This document shows, in pieces, positions 32,771 to 41,262 of a stretch of DNA of 64,000 nt (within the stretch, counting starts at the first letter, position 1; the number at the start of each line of letters is the position of its first letter). Source of the stretch: Streptomyces sp. cg36 (lineage in GTDB: Bacteria > Actinomycetota > Actinomycetes > Streptomycetales > Streptomycetaceae); assembly GCF_041080675.1 (NCBI RefSeq), contig NZ_CP163520.1, positions 6,787,501 through 6,851,500 on the forward strand, written 5' to 3'. Under the pieces are notes generated by a model. That model saw nothing but the letters and a program-made list of their open reading frames with translations, was not told where the DNA came from and did no database searches. The position numbers were made by a program, and so were the translations under genes.

Positions 32771-33793
32771 CTACGCCGCCGTGTCCGGTCTGCCGACCAG
32801 TTCGCGCAGGACGTCCTCCATGGTGACGAGGCCGGCCAGCCGGCCGTCCTCGCCGAGTACGGCCGCCAGGTGCGTACGGCTGCGGCGCATGGCGGTCAGG
32901 ACGTCGTCCAGTGGCGTCGACGCCCGTACGCGGGCGATCGGCCGCAGGGCCGTCACCGGGAAGGCGACATCGCGCGGCGCCGCGTCGAGCGCGTCCTTGA
33001 CGTGCAGATAGCCCAGGATGCGGGCGCCCGAGTCCACCACCGGGAAGCGGGAGAAGCCGGACAGCGAGGCCAGCCGCTCCAACTGCTCCGGGGTGGTGCC
33101 GACCGGTGTCTGGACGACCTTCTCCAGCGGTACGACCACGTCCTGGACCGGGCGTCGGCCCAGCTCCAGGGCGTCGTGCAGCCGCTCGGCCGCACGGTCG
33201 TCGAGCAGGCCGGCGTCCCCGGCGTCCCGCACCATGCGGGCCAGCTCGTCGTCCGAGAACGTGGCCGCCACCTCGTCCTTCGTCTCCACCCGCAGCAGCC
33301 TGAGCAGCGTGTTGGCGAAGGCGTTGATCGTGAAGATCACCGGGCGCAGCGCCCGGGCCAGCGTGACCAGCGGCGGGCCGAGCAGCAGCGCGGTCCTGGC
33401 CGGTTCGGCCAGGGCGATGTTCTTCGGCACCATTTCGCCGAGCAGCATGTGCAGATACGTGGCCAGGGCCAGCGCGATGAAGAAGGAGACCGGGCGGGCG
33501 GCGCCGTCCGGGACGCCGACCAGGTGGAACAGCGGCTCCAGCAGGTGCTCGATGGCGGGCTCGGCGACCACACCGAGCACCAGGGTGCACAGCGTGATGC
33601 CCAGCTGGGCCGCCGCCATCAGGGCCGATACGTGCTCCAGGCCCCAGATGACGCTGCGCGCGCGGCGGTTGCCCTGTTCGGCGAGGGGTTCGATCTGGCT
33701 GCGGCGCACCGAGATCAGCGCGAACTCGGCGCCCACGAAGAAGGCGTTGACGACCAGCGTCGCCAGGCCGATCAGCAACTGGATGACGGTCAT
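32771..33793 (-). CDS. CNNM/CBS-domain membrane protein (hemolysin C-like), smaller
   Basis: A 340-residue protein. An N-terminal CNNM/DUF21 domain (about 1-185) has four hydrophobic helices and the GEMVPKNIAL motif. It is followed by a pair of CBS domains (about 195-335: RRPVQDVVVPLEKVVQTPVGTT, then DDVLTAMRRSRTHLAAVLGEDGRLAGLVTMEDVLRELVG). Related proteins are Mg2+ or other cation exporters/regulators. It overlaps the upstream paralog by four bases (ATGA), so the two are co-translated. The CorC_HlyC C-terminal domain is lacking, unlike in the partner. Confidence 0.9.
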   Translation of the reverse strand: MTVIQLLIGLATLVVNAFFVGAEFALISVRRSQIEPLAEQGNRRARSVIWGLEHVSALMAAAQLGITLCTLVLGVVAEPAIEHLLEPLFHLVGVPDGAARPVSFFIALALATYLHMLLGEMVPKNIALAEPARTALLLGPPLVTLARALRPVIFTINAFANTLLRLLRVETKDEVAATFSDDELARMVRDAGDAGLLDDRAAERLHDALELGRRPVQDVVVPLEKVVQTPVGTTPEQLERLASLSGFSRFPVVDSGARILGYLHVKDALDAAPRDVAFPVTALRPIARVRASTPLDDVLTAMRRSRTHLAAVLGEDGRLAGLVTMEDVLRELVGRPDTAA

Positions 33794-35571
33794 CGTCCGG
33801 CCCCCTCGTCGTTGCGCCCGGCATCGGGGGCGGCTCCCCGACCGGAACCGGAGCCGTCAGCGATCCCGGTCCCGGACTCGGACCCGTCAGTGGTCCCGGA
33901 TCCATTGCCGGTCCTGGACCGGCCAGCGGACCGGGGCCCGGACCCGTCACCGGTCCCAGACCCGTCGCCGGACCCGGACCCGTCGCCGTTCCCAGACCTG
34001 TCAGCAGTCCCGGCCCCGCCAGCGGTCCCGGACCCATCGCCGGTCCCGGTCCCGGCCCCGCCAGCGGCCCCGGACCCATTGCCGGCCCCGGCCCCGGACT
34101 CGTCGCCAGCCCCTGTCTCCTCGGCCGACCCGGCACCTCCCGGCGACGGCGGCCCACCCGCGTCCGGCCGTCCGGCGGCCTCGCCACGGCGGTGGCGGAA
34201 GTGGTGGCGGTGGCCGCGTCCGTCCCGGCGGCGGCGGACGCCGTCGTCCTCGTCCTCCTCGTCGCCCGGCAGCGGCGCGTGCAGCAGTACCCGCGCGGCC
34301 CGGCGGCCCGAGGCGTCGACCACGTCCAGCCGCCAGCCGGCCAGCTCCACGCTGTCGCCGAGGGCCGGGATCCGGCCGAGTTCGGTGGCGAGCAGGCCCG
34401 CCAGCGTCTCGTACGGGCCCTCCGGCACGCGCAGCCCGATGGTTTCCAGCTGGTCGGTGCGGGCGGCGCCGTCGGCGGAGTAGAGGGCGCGGCCGTCCGC
34501 GTCCTCACCGGCGCCGGCCAGGTCGGCGCGCTCGTGCGGGTCGTGCTCGTCCCGCACCTCGCCGACGACCTCCTCGACGATGTCCTCCAGGGTGACGACA
34601 CCGGCCGTGCCGCCGTACTCGTCGATGACCACGGCCATGGTCCGCTTGCCGTACAGCTGGTCCAGCAGCCGGTCCACGGTCAGGGTCTCGGGGACGAGCA
34701 GCGGTTCGCGCAGCAGCTCGGTGACCGGGTGGCGGGGCCGCTGCTCGGCGGGGATGGCGAGGACGTCCTTGATGTGGGCTATGCCCACCACGGTGTCCAG
34801 GCTGCCCCGGTAGACGGGAAAGCGGGACAGGCCCGTGGCGCGGGTGGCGTTGGCGACGTCCTCGGCGGTCGCGTGCACCTCCAGCGCGGTGACCTGGACG
34901 CGGGGCGTCATCACGTTCTCGGCGTCCAGCTCGGCCAGATTGAGCGTACGGACGAAGAGCTCGGCGGTGTCGGCCTCCAGGGCGCCCTCCTTGGCGGAGT
35001 GGCGGGCCAGGGCGACCAGCTCCTGCGGGGTGCGGGCGGAGGCCAGCTCCTCGGCGGGCTCCAGGCCGAGCCGTCGCAGCATGTGGTTGGCGGTGTTGTT
35101 GAGGTGGCTGATGAACGGGCGGAAGGCCGCGCTGAAGGCGCGCTGCGGTGTCGCGACGACCTTCGCCACGGCCAGCGGCGAGGAGATGGCCCAGTTCTTG
35201 GGGACCAGCTCGCCGACGACCATCAGGAAGACGGTCGACAGGGCGGTGCCCAGGACGAGCGCCGCCGAGTGGGACACGGAGTCGGACAGTCCGAGTGAGC
35301 CGAGCGGGCCGCTGATCAGCTTGGCGATCGAGGGCTCGGCGAGCATGCCGATGACCAGGTTGGTGACGGTGATGCCGAGCTGGGCGCCGGAGAGCTGGAA
35401 GGTGAGGCTGCGGACGGCCTTGAGGGCGCTGCCCGCGCCGCGCTCGCCGCGCTCGACGGCCCGCTCCAGCTCGCCGCGTTCGATCGTGGTGAGCGAGAAC
35501 TCGGCCGCGACGAAGGCCCCGCAGGCCAACGAGAGCAGCACGGCCACCACGAGCAGAAGCACTTCGGTCAT
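33790..35571 (-). CDS. CNNM/CBS/CorC-domain membrane protein with repetitive tail
   Basis: A 593-residue protein. CNNM domain (about 1-200, with GELVPKNWAI), a CBS pair (about 215-335, VMTPRVQVTALEVHATAEDVANATRATGLSRFPVY and VIDEYGGTAGVVTLEDIVEEVVGEVRDEHD), and a CorC_HlyC domain to about 455. The last roughly 110 residues are a Gly/Ser/Thr/Asp low-complexity tail encoded by 18-bp-type tandem repeats (33838-34120). Cation transport or its regulation is likely. Located in the membrane and translationally coupled to the smaller paralog downstream. Confidence 0.9.
   Translation of the reverse strand: MTEVLLLVVAVLLSLACGAFVAAEFSLTTIERGELERAVERGERGAGSALKAVRSLTFQLSGAQLGITVTNLVIGMLAEPSIAKLISGPLGSLGLSDSVSHSAALVLGTALSTVFLMVVGELVPKNWAISSPLAVAKVVATPQRAFSAAFRPFISHLNNTANHMLRRLGLEPAEELASARTPQELVALARHSAKEGALEADTAELFVRTLNLAELDAENVMTPRVQVTALEVHATAEDVANATRATGLSRFPVYRGSLDTVVGIAHIKDVLAIPAEQRPRHPVTELLREPLLVPETLTVDRLLDQLYGKRTMAVVIDEYGGTAGVVTLEDIVEEVVGEVRDEHDPHERADLAGAGEDADGRALYSADGAARTDQLETIGLRVPEGPYETLAGLLATELGRIPALGDSVELAGWRLDVVDASGRRAARVLLHAPLPGDEEDEDDGVRRRRDGRGHRHHFRHRRGEAAGRPDAGGPPSPGGAGSAEETGAGDESGAGAGNGSGAAGGAGTGTGDGSGTAGGAGTADRSGNGDGSGSGDGSGTGDGSGPRSAGRSRTGNGSGTTDGSESGTGIADGSGSGRGAAPDAGRNDEGAGR
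33838..34120 (-). repeat. Coding tandem repeats (about 18 bp) in the CNNM C-terminal tail
   Basis: On the plus strand, units of the form GGTCCCGGACCCGTCGCC recur with substitutions. They encode Gly-Asp-Gly-Ser-Gly-Thr-like repeats in the minus-strand protein. The array keeps the reading frame throughout. Confidence 0.75.
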
Positions 35572-35774
35572 CGGTTCACCTCCGTCCCATGATCGGGCAG
35601 GGGCAGGAGGATCGCGCGATGTCGGGTACCGGTACGGGGACGGGTACTGGGAGGCTCGCCCATGGGCGGACGCTCACACCTTTCAGTCGAGGACAGTTGC
35701 CCCCATGGTAAAGCATTGGCAAAGTGGCGTGGGTGTGGATCGCGCGGGCCGGGGGCGGGCCGGGTGCCACGGGC

Positions 35775-36197
35775 TCAGACGAGCGGTTTGACCCAGCGGG
35801 ACCACTGGGGCTCGGGGGCGTATCCGGCGGCGCGCCAGGCGTGGTGCGCGCTCTCGTTGCGGTCCAGGACCATGGCGTCGCCACGTCGGCCGCCCAGCCG
35901 TATGAAACGTTCCTCCGCCGCGTCGAGGAGGGCCGCGCCGACGCCCTGTCTGCGGTGGGCCGGATGGACCGCGAGCCGGTAGAGGTGACAGCGCCAGCCG
36001 TCGAACCCCGCGATCACCGTGCCCGCCAGCTCGCCGCCCCGCTCGGCGAGGAGCAGCGCCTCGGGGTCGCGGGCGACCAGCCGCTCGACGCCGTCGCGGT
36101 CGTCGCTGATGCTGGCGCCCTCGGCCGCGCCCTTCCAGAAGGCGAGGACCGCGTCGAGGTCGTCCGGGTCCGCCGCCCGTATCCGAAGATCGTTCAT
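35775..36197 (-). CDS. GNAT-family acetyltransferase
   Basis: A 140-residue GNAT enzyme. N-terminal MNDLRIRAADPDDLDAVLAFWKGA, then the acetyl-CoA loop VHPAHRRQGVGAALLDAAEERFI near 75-97, and the closing AHHAWRAAGYAPEPQWSRWVKPL. It resembles small N-acetyltransferases that modify amino groups on small molecules or protein N-termini. Start ATG at 36197. It stands alone between the CNNM pair and the ABC permease, with repeats just downstream and upstream. Substrate unknown. Confidence 0.9.
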   Translation of the reverse strand: MNDLRIRAADPDDLDAVLAFWKGAAEGASISDDRDGVERLVARDPEALLLAERGGELAGTVIAGFDGWRCHLYRLAVHPAHRRQGVGAALLDAAEERFIRLGGRRGDAMVLDRNESAHHAWRAAGYAPEPQWSRWVKPLV

Positions 36198-36261
36198 GAC
36201 GGCATCCCATCACCGGCACCCGGCCCCGGCGACCGGTTTCCAGGATGCGGGACGGAGCAGG

Positions 36262-36289
36262 CGGGATACGGGATACGGGATACGGGATG
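36262..36289. repeat. CGGGATA heptanucleotide microsatellite
   Basis: Three exact CGGGATA units (36262-36282) and a fourth CGGGATG, followed by GGCCGGGGCCGGGG-type sequence to about 36320. Intergenic, between the GNAT start and the permease stop. Confidence 0.8.
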
Positions 36290-36350
36290 GAGCATGCGGG
36301 CCGGGGCCGGGGCCGGGGTCGGCGGGTGACCGGCTCTCGGCGGCCCACCC

Positions 36351-36435
36351 CGCCCCACTCGTACGCGCCCACTCGCGACCCGTACGCGCCTACCTGTGCA
36401 CGCCCACCCGTGCCCCGCACGCGCCTACTCGTGCG
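36351..36435. repeat. Five short GCGCCYACYCGTRC-type repeats running into the permease 3' end
   Basis: Copies with the form G(C)GCC(C/T)AC(C/T)CGT(A/G)C recur at irregular 15-20 bp spacing from 36351. The last covers the stop codon and final codons of the ABC permease, so the array probably grew at the gene end. Confidence 0.6.
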
Positions 36436-38989
36436 CGATCGCCGTCAGGACGTTCATCCGTGAGGCGCGCAGTGCGGGCAGCAGTGCCGCCAGCAGGCCC
36501 ACCGCCACTGCTCCGACCGCGACCGCGATCACCGTGGACCACGGCACGGCGAACGCCTTGAGCCCCTGCAGCGCCAGCACCTGCTGGATGCCCACCCCCC
36601 ACACCATGCCCAGCACCAGCCCCAGCAGCGCGCCGAACACCGCGATCACCACCGACTCCAGCCGGATCATGCGCCGCAGTTGAACGCGGGACAGCCCGAC
36701 CGCCCGCAGCAGCCCGATCTCCCGGGTGCGCTCCACCACCGACAGGGCCAGCGTGTTCACCACGCCGAGCACCGCGATGACGACGGCGAGCCCGAGCAGC
36801 GCGTACACCAGGTACAGCATTACGGCGATCTGGTCGCGGATCAGCTTCTTGTAGTCCGCCTGGTCGCGCACCTGCACCTGCGGATAGGCGTCCAGAGCCT
36901 TCTTCAGGGCGGCCCGCAGCTGGTCCGGGCCGGTTCCGCCGCCCGCGTCGACGTACACGGCCGCGTCCTGGCCGCCCGGCATGTACCGCTCGACGGTCGC
37001 CAGGCCCATGAAGATGCCGCCCTCGATGCCGAAACCGCCCGACTGGTCCATGTCGGTCAGCGCAGCCACCCGCAGCCGGGCCTGGCGTCCGGTCCCGAAA
37101 GTGACCGGCAGCGAGTCGCCGAGGCGCACCCGGTGATCGTGCGCGTAGGTGCGGTCCATCGCCAGATTGCCGGGGGCCAGCGCCTCCGCCGAACCGCCCG
37201 CCTTGTACGTGAGGTGGGCGACGTCGTCGAGCTGGGGATCGTATCCGGACACCGTGGTCTCGGGCCGTTTGCCGTCGGGCAGGGCCAGGCGGACGGCCGC
37301 GAACCGCTGGCGCACCACGGTCTCGGTGCCCTTCACCGCGCGCACCCGGTCGGTGATCTCCCGCGGGAACGGCTGGAAGTTGCTGTTCTGCACGACGAAG
37401 TCGGCGCCCAGCGTCTTGTCGATCTGCTGGTCGAACGACTTGGTCATGGAGGCGCTGGCCACCGAGAGCCCCGCGACCAGGGCGATCCCGACCATCAGGG
37501 CGGACGCGGTGGCGCCGGTGCGGCGCGGGTTGCGCAGCGCGTTGCGCTGGCTCAGCCTGCCCACCGGACCGTACAGCCGGGGGAAGGCCGCGCCGAGCAC
37601 CCGGATCACCGGGCGCACCAGGATCGGACCCGCCACCACCGTCGCGGCCAGTGTCAGCAGCACGCCCAGCCCGAGCAGGGACGACGCGGTTGCCGTCCTC
37701 GTCGCGGTCACACAGCCGGTGAGCGCCGCCGCCCCGGCCACCGTCAGCACCGTGCCGACGACCGCGCGGATCCGCAACGGCCGCCCCACTCCGCTCACTT
37801 CGGCGTCCGCGAGCGCGGCCATCGGGGACACCCGGGCCGCCCGGCGCGCGGGCAGATAGGCGGAGACGAAGGTCACGCCCACGCCCACGGCGTACGCCGC
37901 CACCGGCGTGCCCCACGCGACCACCATCTCGGTGGCGTCCAGCCGCATCCCGAACACGCCCATCAGCGCCATCAGCCCGGCCGCCAGGCCGATGCCCGCC
38001 GCCAGCCCCAGCGTGGAGCCGACCAGGCCGAGCAGGAGCGCTTCGAGCAGGACCGAGCGCCGCACCTGCCGCCGGTCGGCGCCCAGCGCCCGCAACAGGC
38101 CGAGCTCCCGGGTGCGTTGGGCGATCAGCATCGAGAAGGTGTTGACGATGAGGAAGATCCCGACGAGCGTCGCCACCCCGGCGAATCCGAGCATCACGTA
38201 CTTGGTCACGTCGAGGAACCCGCCGAGCTCGTCGGCGGCGGACTTGGCCTGCTCGGCGGAGGTCTTCAGCTCGTACGAGCCGTCGAGCGCCGCCGCCACG
38301 CGCTGCTTCAGCGTCTCGTCGGACACCCCGCGCGCCGCGTCCACCGAGATCGTGGTGGCCGCGTCCGCGCTGCCCAGCAGCCGGGTCTGCGCGGTCGGCG
38401 TGTCCAGGAACACCAGCGCCGCACCGGGGTTGGTGGTGGTGAAGGCGGCGATGCCGACCACCTGGACCCGGAAGGAGCCGGGCTGCGCCAGCACGGTCAG
38501 CGGGTCGCCCAGGCGGACGTGCTTCTCGTCGGCGGTGTCCTTGTCGATCAGGGCCTCGCCCGGACCGTGCGGGGCGTGGCCGCTCGTCAGCTTCAGCGGA
38601 CTGCGCTCGGTGACGTACCAGTTGGTGGCGATCGTCGGCGCGCCGCTGGTCGGCCCGACCGTCTTGTTGGCGCGGTCGACGACCGCGATGTTCCGCACGG
38701 CCGCGTCGATGTGGGTGGCGGCCACCCCGTCGACGGAGGCGATGCGCGAGGCGAGCGACGCCGGAACCGTACGCGTCACGCCCGAGGGCACCCGCTCGTC
38801 GAGGCCCTTGGGCGGCTCGACCGTCAGATCCGCCGACGTCGAGGCGAAGAGCCGGTCGAACGTACGGGCCACCGTGTCCGAGAAGATCAGCGAACCGGCG
38901 ACGAACGCCACCGAGAGGACCACCGCGAGCGCGGACAGCAGCAGCCGGCCCTTGTGGGCGAGGAAGCTGCGCAACGTCGCCTTCAGCAC
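36425..38989 (-). CDS. FtsX/MacB-like ABC transporter permease
   Basis: An 854-residue permease. One N-terminal helix (about 12-35) is followed by a large extracytoplasmic domain (about 40-260), three helices (about 265-390), and then a second set: helices near 430-480, a second extracytoplasmic domain and three C-terminal helices (about 715-845). This duplicated FtsX layout is common in actinobacterial lipoprotein- or antibiotic-linked ABC systems. The partner ATPase gene ends seven bases before the start. Cargo unknown; MacB-type systems act by mechanotransmission rather than classical transport. Confidence 0.92.
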   Translation of the reverse strand: MLKATLRSFLAHKGRLLLSALAVVLSVAFVAGSLIFSDTVARTFDRLFASTSADLTVEPPKGLDERVPSGVTRTVPASLASRIASVDGVAATHIDAAVRNIAVVDRANKTVGPTSGAPTIATNWYVTERSPLKLTSGHAPHGPGEALIDKDTADEKHVRLGDPLTVLAQPGSFRVQVVGIAAFTTTNPGAALVFLDTPTAQTRLLGSADAATTISVDAARGVSDETLKQRVAAALDGSYELKTSAEQAKSAADELGGFLDVTKYVMLGFAGVATLVGIFLIVNTFSMLIAQRTRELGLLRALGADRRQVRRSVLLEALLLGLVGSTLGLAAGIGLAAGLMALMGVFGMRLDATEMVVAWGTPVAAYAVGVGVTFVSAYLPARRAARVSPMAALADAEVSGVGRPLRIRAVVGTVLTVAGAAALTGCVTATRTATASSLLGLGVLLTLAATVVAGPILVRPVIRVLGAAFPRLYGPVGRLSQRNALRNPRRTGATASALMVGIALVAGLSVASASMTKSFDQQIDKTLGADFVVQNSNFQPFPREITDRVRAVKGTETVVRQRFAAVRLALPDGKRPETTVSGYDPQLDDVAHLTYKAGGSAEALAPGNLAMDRTYAHDHRVRLGDSLPVTFGTGRQARLRVAALTDMDQSGGFGIEGGIFMGLATVERYMPGGQDAAVYVDAGGGTGPDQLRAALKKALDAYPQVQVRDQADYKKLIRDQIAVMLYLVYALLGLAVVIAVLGVVNTLALSVVERTREIGLLRAVGLSRVQLRRMIRLESVVIAVFGALLGLVLGMVWGVGIQQVLALQGLKAFAVPWSTVIAVAVGAVAVGLLAALLPALRASRMNVLTAIAHE

Positions 38990-38995
38990 GGCGGC

Positions 38996-39853
38996 TCAGC
39001 CCTTGCGCAGGGAGTCGACGCCGGGGGCACCCGCTTCGCCGCCTCCGCCGGAGAACAGCCTCAGCCGGTCGAGGACCGCCTCCGCCGTCGGGCCGCGCAT
39101 CTCGTCGACGATCCGCCCGTCGGCCAGGAACAGCACCAGATCGGCCCGGCTCGCCGCGACCGGGTCGTGGGTGACCATGACCACCGTCTGGCCGAGGCCG
39201 TCCACGGCCTCCCGCAGGAAGGTGAGCACTTCGGCGCCCGCCCGGGAGTCCAGATTGCCGGTCGGCTCGTCAGCGAAGATCAACTCGGGGCGGGAGGCCA
39301 GCGCGCGGGCGCACGCCACCCGCTGCTGCTGCCCGCCGGAGAGCTGGGCCGGCCGGTGCTTCAGCCGGTCGCGCAGCCCGAGCGTGTCGATGACCCGGTC
39401 CAGCCACTCCCGGTCGGGCGCCCGGCCCGCGATGTCCATCGGCAGCGTGATGTTCTCGGCGGCGGTCAGCGTCGGCAGCAGATTGAACGCCTGGAACATA
39501 AAGCCGATCCGGTCCCGCCGCAGCCGGGTCAGCTCGCGCTCCTTCAGCCCGGTGATCTCGGTGTCGCCCAGCCACACCTGGCCCGCCGACACCGTGTCGA
39601 GCCCGGCGAGGCAGTGCATCAGCGTCGACTTGCCCGAACCCGACGGGCCCATGACGGCGGTGAACCGGCCGCGCGCGATGTCCACGTCGACGGAGTCGAG
39701 CGCCAGGACCGCCGTCTCGCCCGTCCCGTACGCCTTGGTCAGCGCCCGGGCCCGCGCGGCGACCCCTTCCGTTGCCGCTGTGGCCGCTGCAGCTGTGGAC
39801 AAGGCCGCCTCCCGGGTCGTGGCGTTCTGGCTGTACCGACTCCCGTACGGCAT
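38996..39853 (-). CDS. ABC transporter ATP-binding protein (MacB/LolD-like)
   Basis: A 285-residue ATPase. Walker A GPSGSGKST, signature QLSGGQQQRVACARALA, Walker B LIFADEPTGNLDSRAG, and H-loop in VMVTHDPVAASRAD. It is typical of the MacB/LolD/FtsE family that pairs with FtsX permeases. The ATG at 39853 is chosen (MPYGSRYSQNATTREAAL); the first 30 residues are a low-complexity extension, and starts inside it are possible. Permease encoded immediately downstream. Role: energises the permease in envelope processes. Confidence 0.93.
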   Translation of the reverse strand: MPYGSRYSQNATTREAALSTAAAATAATEGVAARARALTKAYGTGETAVLALDSVDVDIARGRFTAVMGPSGSGKSTLMHCLAGLDTVSAGQVWLGDTEITGLKERELTRLRRDRIGFMFQAFNLLPTLTAAENITLPMDIAGRAPDREWLDRVIDTLGLRDRLKHRPAQLSGGQQQRVACARALASRPELIFADEPTGNLDSRAGAEVLTFLREAVDGLGQTVVMVTHDPVAASRADLVLFLADGRIVDEMRGPTAEAVLDRLRLFSGGGGEAGAPGVDSLRKG

Positions 39854-39903
39854 ACGAGAGTAGAGGCGGCGGCGGCCCGCGGCCATCCGGCCGACGGGGG
39901 AGT

Positions 39904-40575
39904 TCAGCCGAGGTCCGGCCGTCGCGCCGTGCCCAGGACACAGGGCGAGGACGGGAACCGCACGCCCTTCTCGGGAACGCGCAGCCGCCGGAACTCCACC
40001 AGGTCGAAGCCCGCCGCCTCGATCGCCGCCAAGGGATCGCGCCAGGTGTGGCACCCGCCGAACAGCACCGGCCACAATGTGCGGTCCGCCCCGCGCTGGA
40101 CCGCCGACAGCACCCGTCCCTCGGCCCGGCCGTGCTCGAAGAACCGCAGCTCACCGCCGGGGCGCAGCACGCGGTGGATCTCCGCGAGGGAGCGCGACAC
40201 CTCGCGTACGGAACACAGCACCAGCGAGACCACCGCCGCGTCGAACGCCTCGCTCTTCACCGGCAGCGCCTCGGCCGCCCCCGGCACCACGTCCACCGGC
40301 ACGTCGGTACGCAGCGCGGCGCGGACGGCGAGCCTGCGCAGCCCGCGCTCGGGCTCGATCGCCACGACCTCGCTGACCCCGCCCGGATAGTGCGGGAAGT
40401 TGAGGCCGTTGCCCGCGCCGATCTCGATGACGCGGCCCGAAAGGCCGCTCAGCAGCTCGCTGCGGAGGGCGTACACGCCTGCCCGGTGGTCGACCTTCTC
40501 GCTGAAGCGGCCGTAGAAGCGGGCGAACAGCGGATGGTGAACGGCGTCCGGGGCGATCTTGGCACGCTGCTCCAT
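39904..40575 (-). CDS. Class I SAM-dependent methyltransferase
   Basis: A 223-residue methyltransferase. SAM-binding motif I EIGAGNGLNFPHYP is at about 49-62, acidic motif II EPERGL, and motif III LPVKSEAFDAAVVSLVLCSV; then RVLRPGGELRFFEHGR. It looks like a UbiE/phosphatidylethanolamine methyltransferase-like enzyme of short length. Start ATG at 40575. Its upstream region, 40576-40908, is filled by a 35-bp tandem array. Substrate unknown; ends 50 bp before the ABC ATPase start, so co-transcription is possible. Confidence 0.88.
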   Translation of the reverse strand: MEQRAKIAPDAVHHPLFARFYGRFSEKVDHRAGVYALRSELLSGLSGRVIEIGAGNGLNFPHYPGGVSEVVAIEPERGLRRLAVRAALRTDVPVDVVPGAAEALPVKSEAFDAAVVSLVLCSVREVSRSLAEIHRVLRPGGELRFFEHGRAEGRVLSAVQRGADRTLWPVLFGGCHTWRDPLAAIEAAGFDLVEFRRLRVPEKGVRFPSSPCVLGTARRPDLG

Positions 40576-40908
40576 GGGGGACCCTCCAAGGCCGGGCGGA
40601 GAACGGGCGAACGGACAACGGGATTGTCCCCGCCCCGACGCGCTGTCACCCGTCCCCATGGTGTTGCCCGGCTGGGGGTGATCACTTGTTGTCAGCTGAT
40701 ATCTGATAGCTGATAACCGTCAGCTGCCCGCGCACAACTGTCAGCCGTCAGCCGTCAGCTGCCCGCGCACAACTGTCAGCCGTCAGCCGTCAGCTGCCCG
40801 CGCACAACTGTCAGCTGCCAGCTGCCCGCCCACAGCCGTCAGCTGTCAGCCGCCGCCCCACACCCGTCAACGGTCAGCCATCAGCTGACACCCCGCACCC
40901 CTCACCCT
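40576..40908. other. 333-bp intergenic stretch dominated by tandem repeats
   Basis: No gene is seen. Besides the 35-bp array (separate entry) it holds an inverted repeat TCAGCT (40692-40697) / AGCTGA (40708-40713) and many copies of GTCAGC(C/T) up to about 40886. The methyltransferase promoter must lie in or downstream of the array. Confidence 0.6.
40717..40821. repeat. 35-bp tandem repeat, three copies
   Basis: Copies start at 40717, 40752 and 40787; the first two are identical and the third differs at two positions. Each begins CCGTCAGCTGCCCG and contains CGCACAACTGTCAGC. Degenerate partial copies flank it on both sides (about 40690 to 40886), each rich in GTCAGCC/CAGCTG. There are no spacers, so this is not CRISPR. 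Confidence 0.9.
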
Positions 40909-41262
40909 TCACCCCACCACGAAACAGAACTCGTTCCCCTCCGGGTCGCGCATGACCTGGAAGGTGCCCTGGGGGTCCTGTACCGGCGTGCCCACGGCCG
41001 TCGCTCCGAGGCGGACCGCTGCGGCGCGGGCGCGGGTCACGTCCTCCACGGTGAGGTCGAGGTGCAGCCGGTTCTTGCCCGCCTTGCCCTCCGGCACCCG
41101 CTGGAAGGCCAGCCGGGCCGTGCCGGGCGGGTCGAGATGGGCCCAGCCCGCGTCCCGCACCACCGGCGTACCGCCCAGCAGCGCCGCCCAGAACCGCGCG
41201 AGGCGGTCCGGGGCGGCGCAGTCGACCACGAGCTGGCGCAGCCGTGCCCGTACGACCGCCAT
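40909..41262 (-). CDS. VOC-family protein coupled to bioD
   Basis: A 117-residue VOC/glyoxalase-like protein. LRQLVVDCAAPDRLARFWAALLGG opens the fold; RLHLDLTVEDVTRARAAAVRLGA and MRDPEGNEFCFVV close it. The start ATG shares one base with the bioD stop (TGATG), so it is translationally coupled to the biotin operon. No biotin role is known for VOC proteins; it may be a passenger or a binding protein for an intermediate. Downstream is the 35-bp tandem array. Confidence 0.88.
   Translation of the reverse strand: MAVVRARLRQLVVDCAAPDRLARFWAALLGGTPVVRDAGWAHLDPPGTARLAFQRVPEGKAGKNRLHLDLTVEDVTRARAAAVRLGATAVGTPVQDPQGTFQVMRDPEGNEFCFVVG

Noticed and set aside
32394..34601. Long minus-strand open frame through the repeat array and the CNNM genes
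   Set aside because: It is out of frame with both CNNM genes and shows only Gly/Pro/Arg-rich sequence.
40717..40821. Possible CRISPR array
   Set aside because: The 35-bp copies are directly adjacent with no unique spacers, and no cas genes exist in the window.
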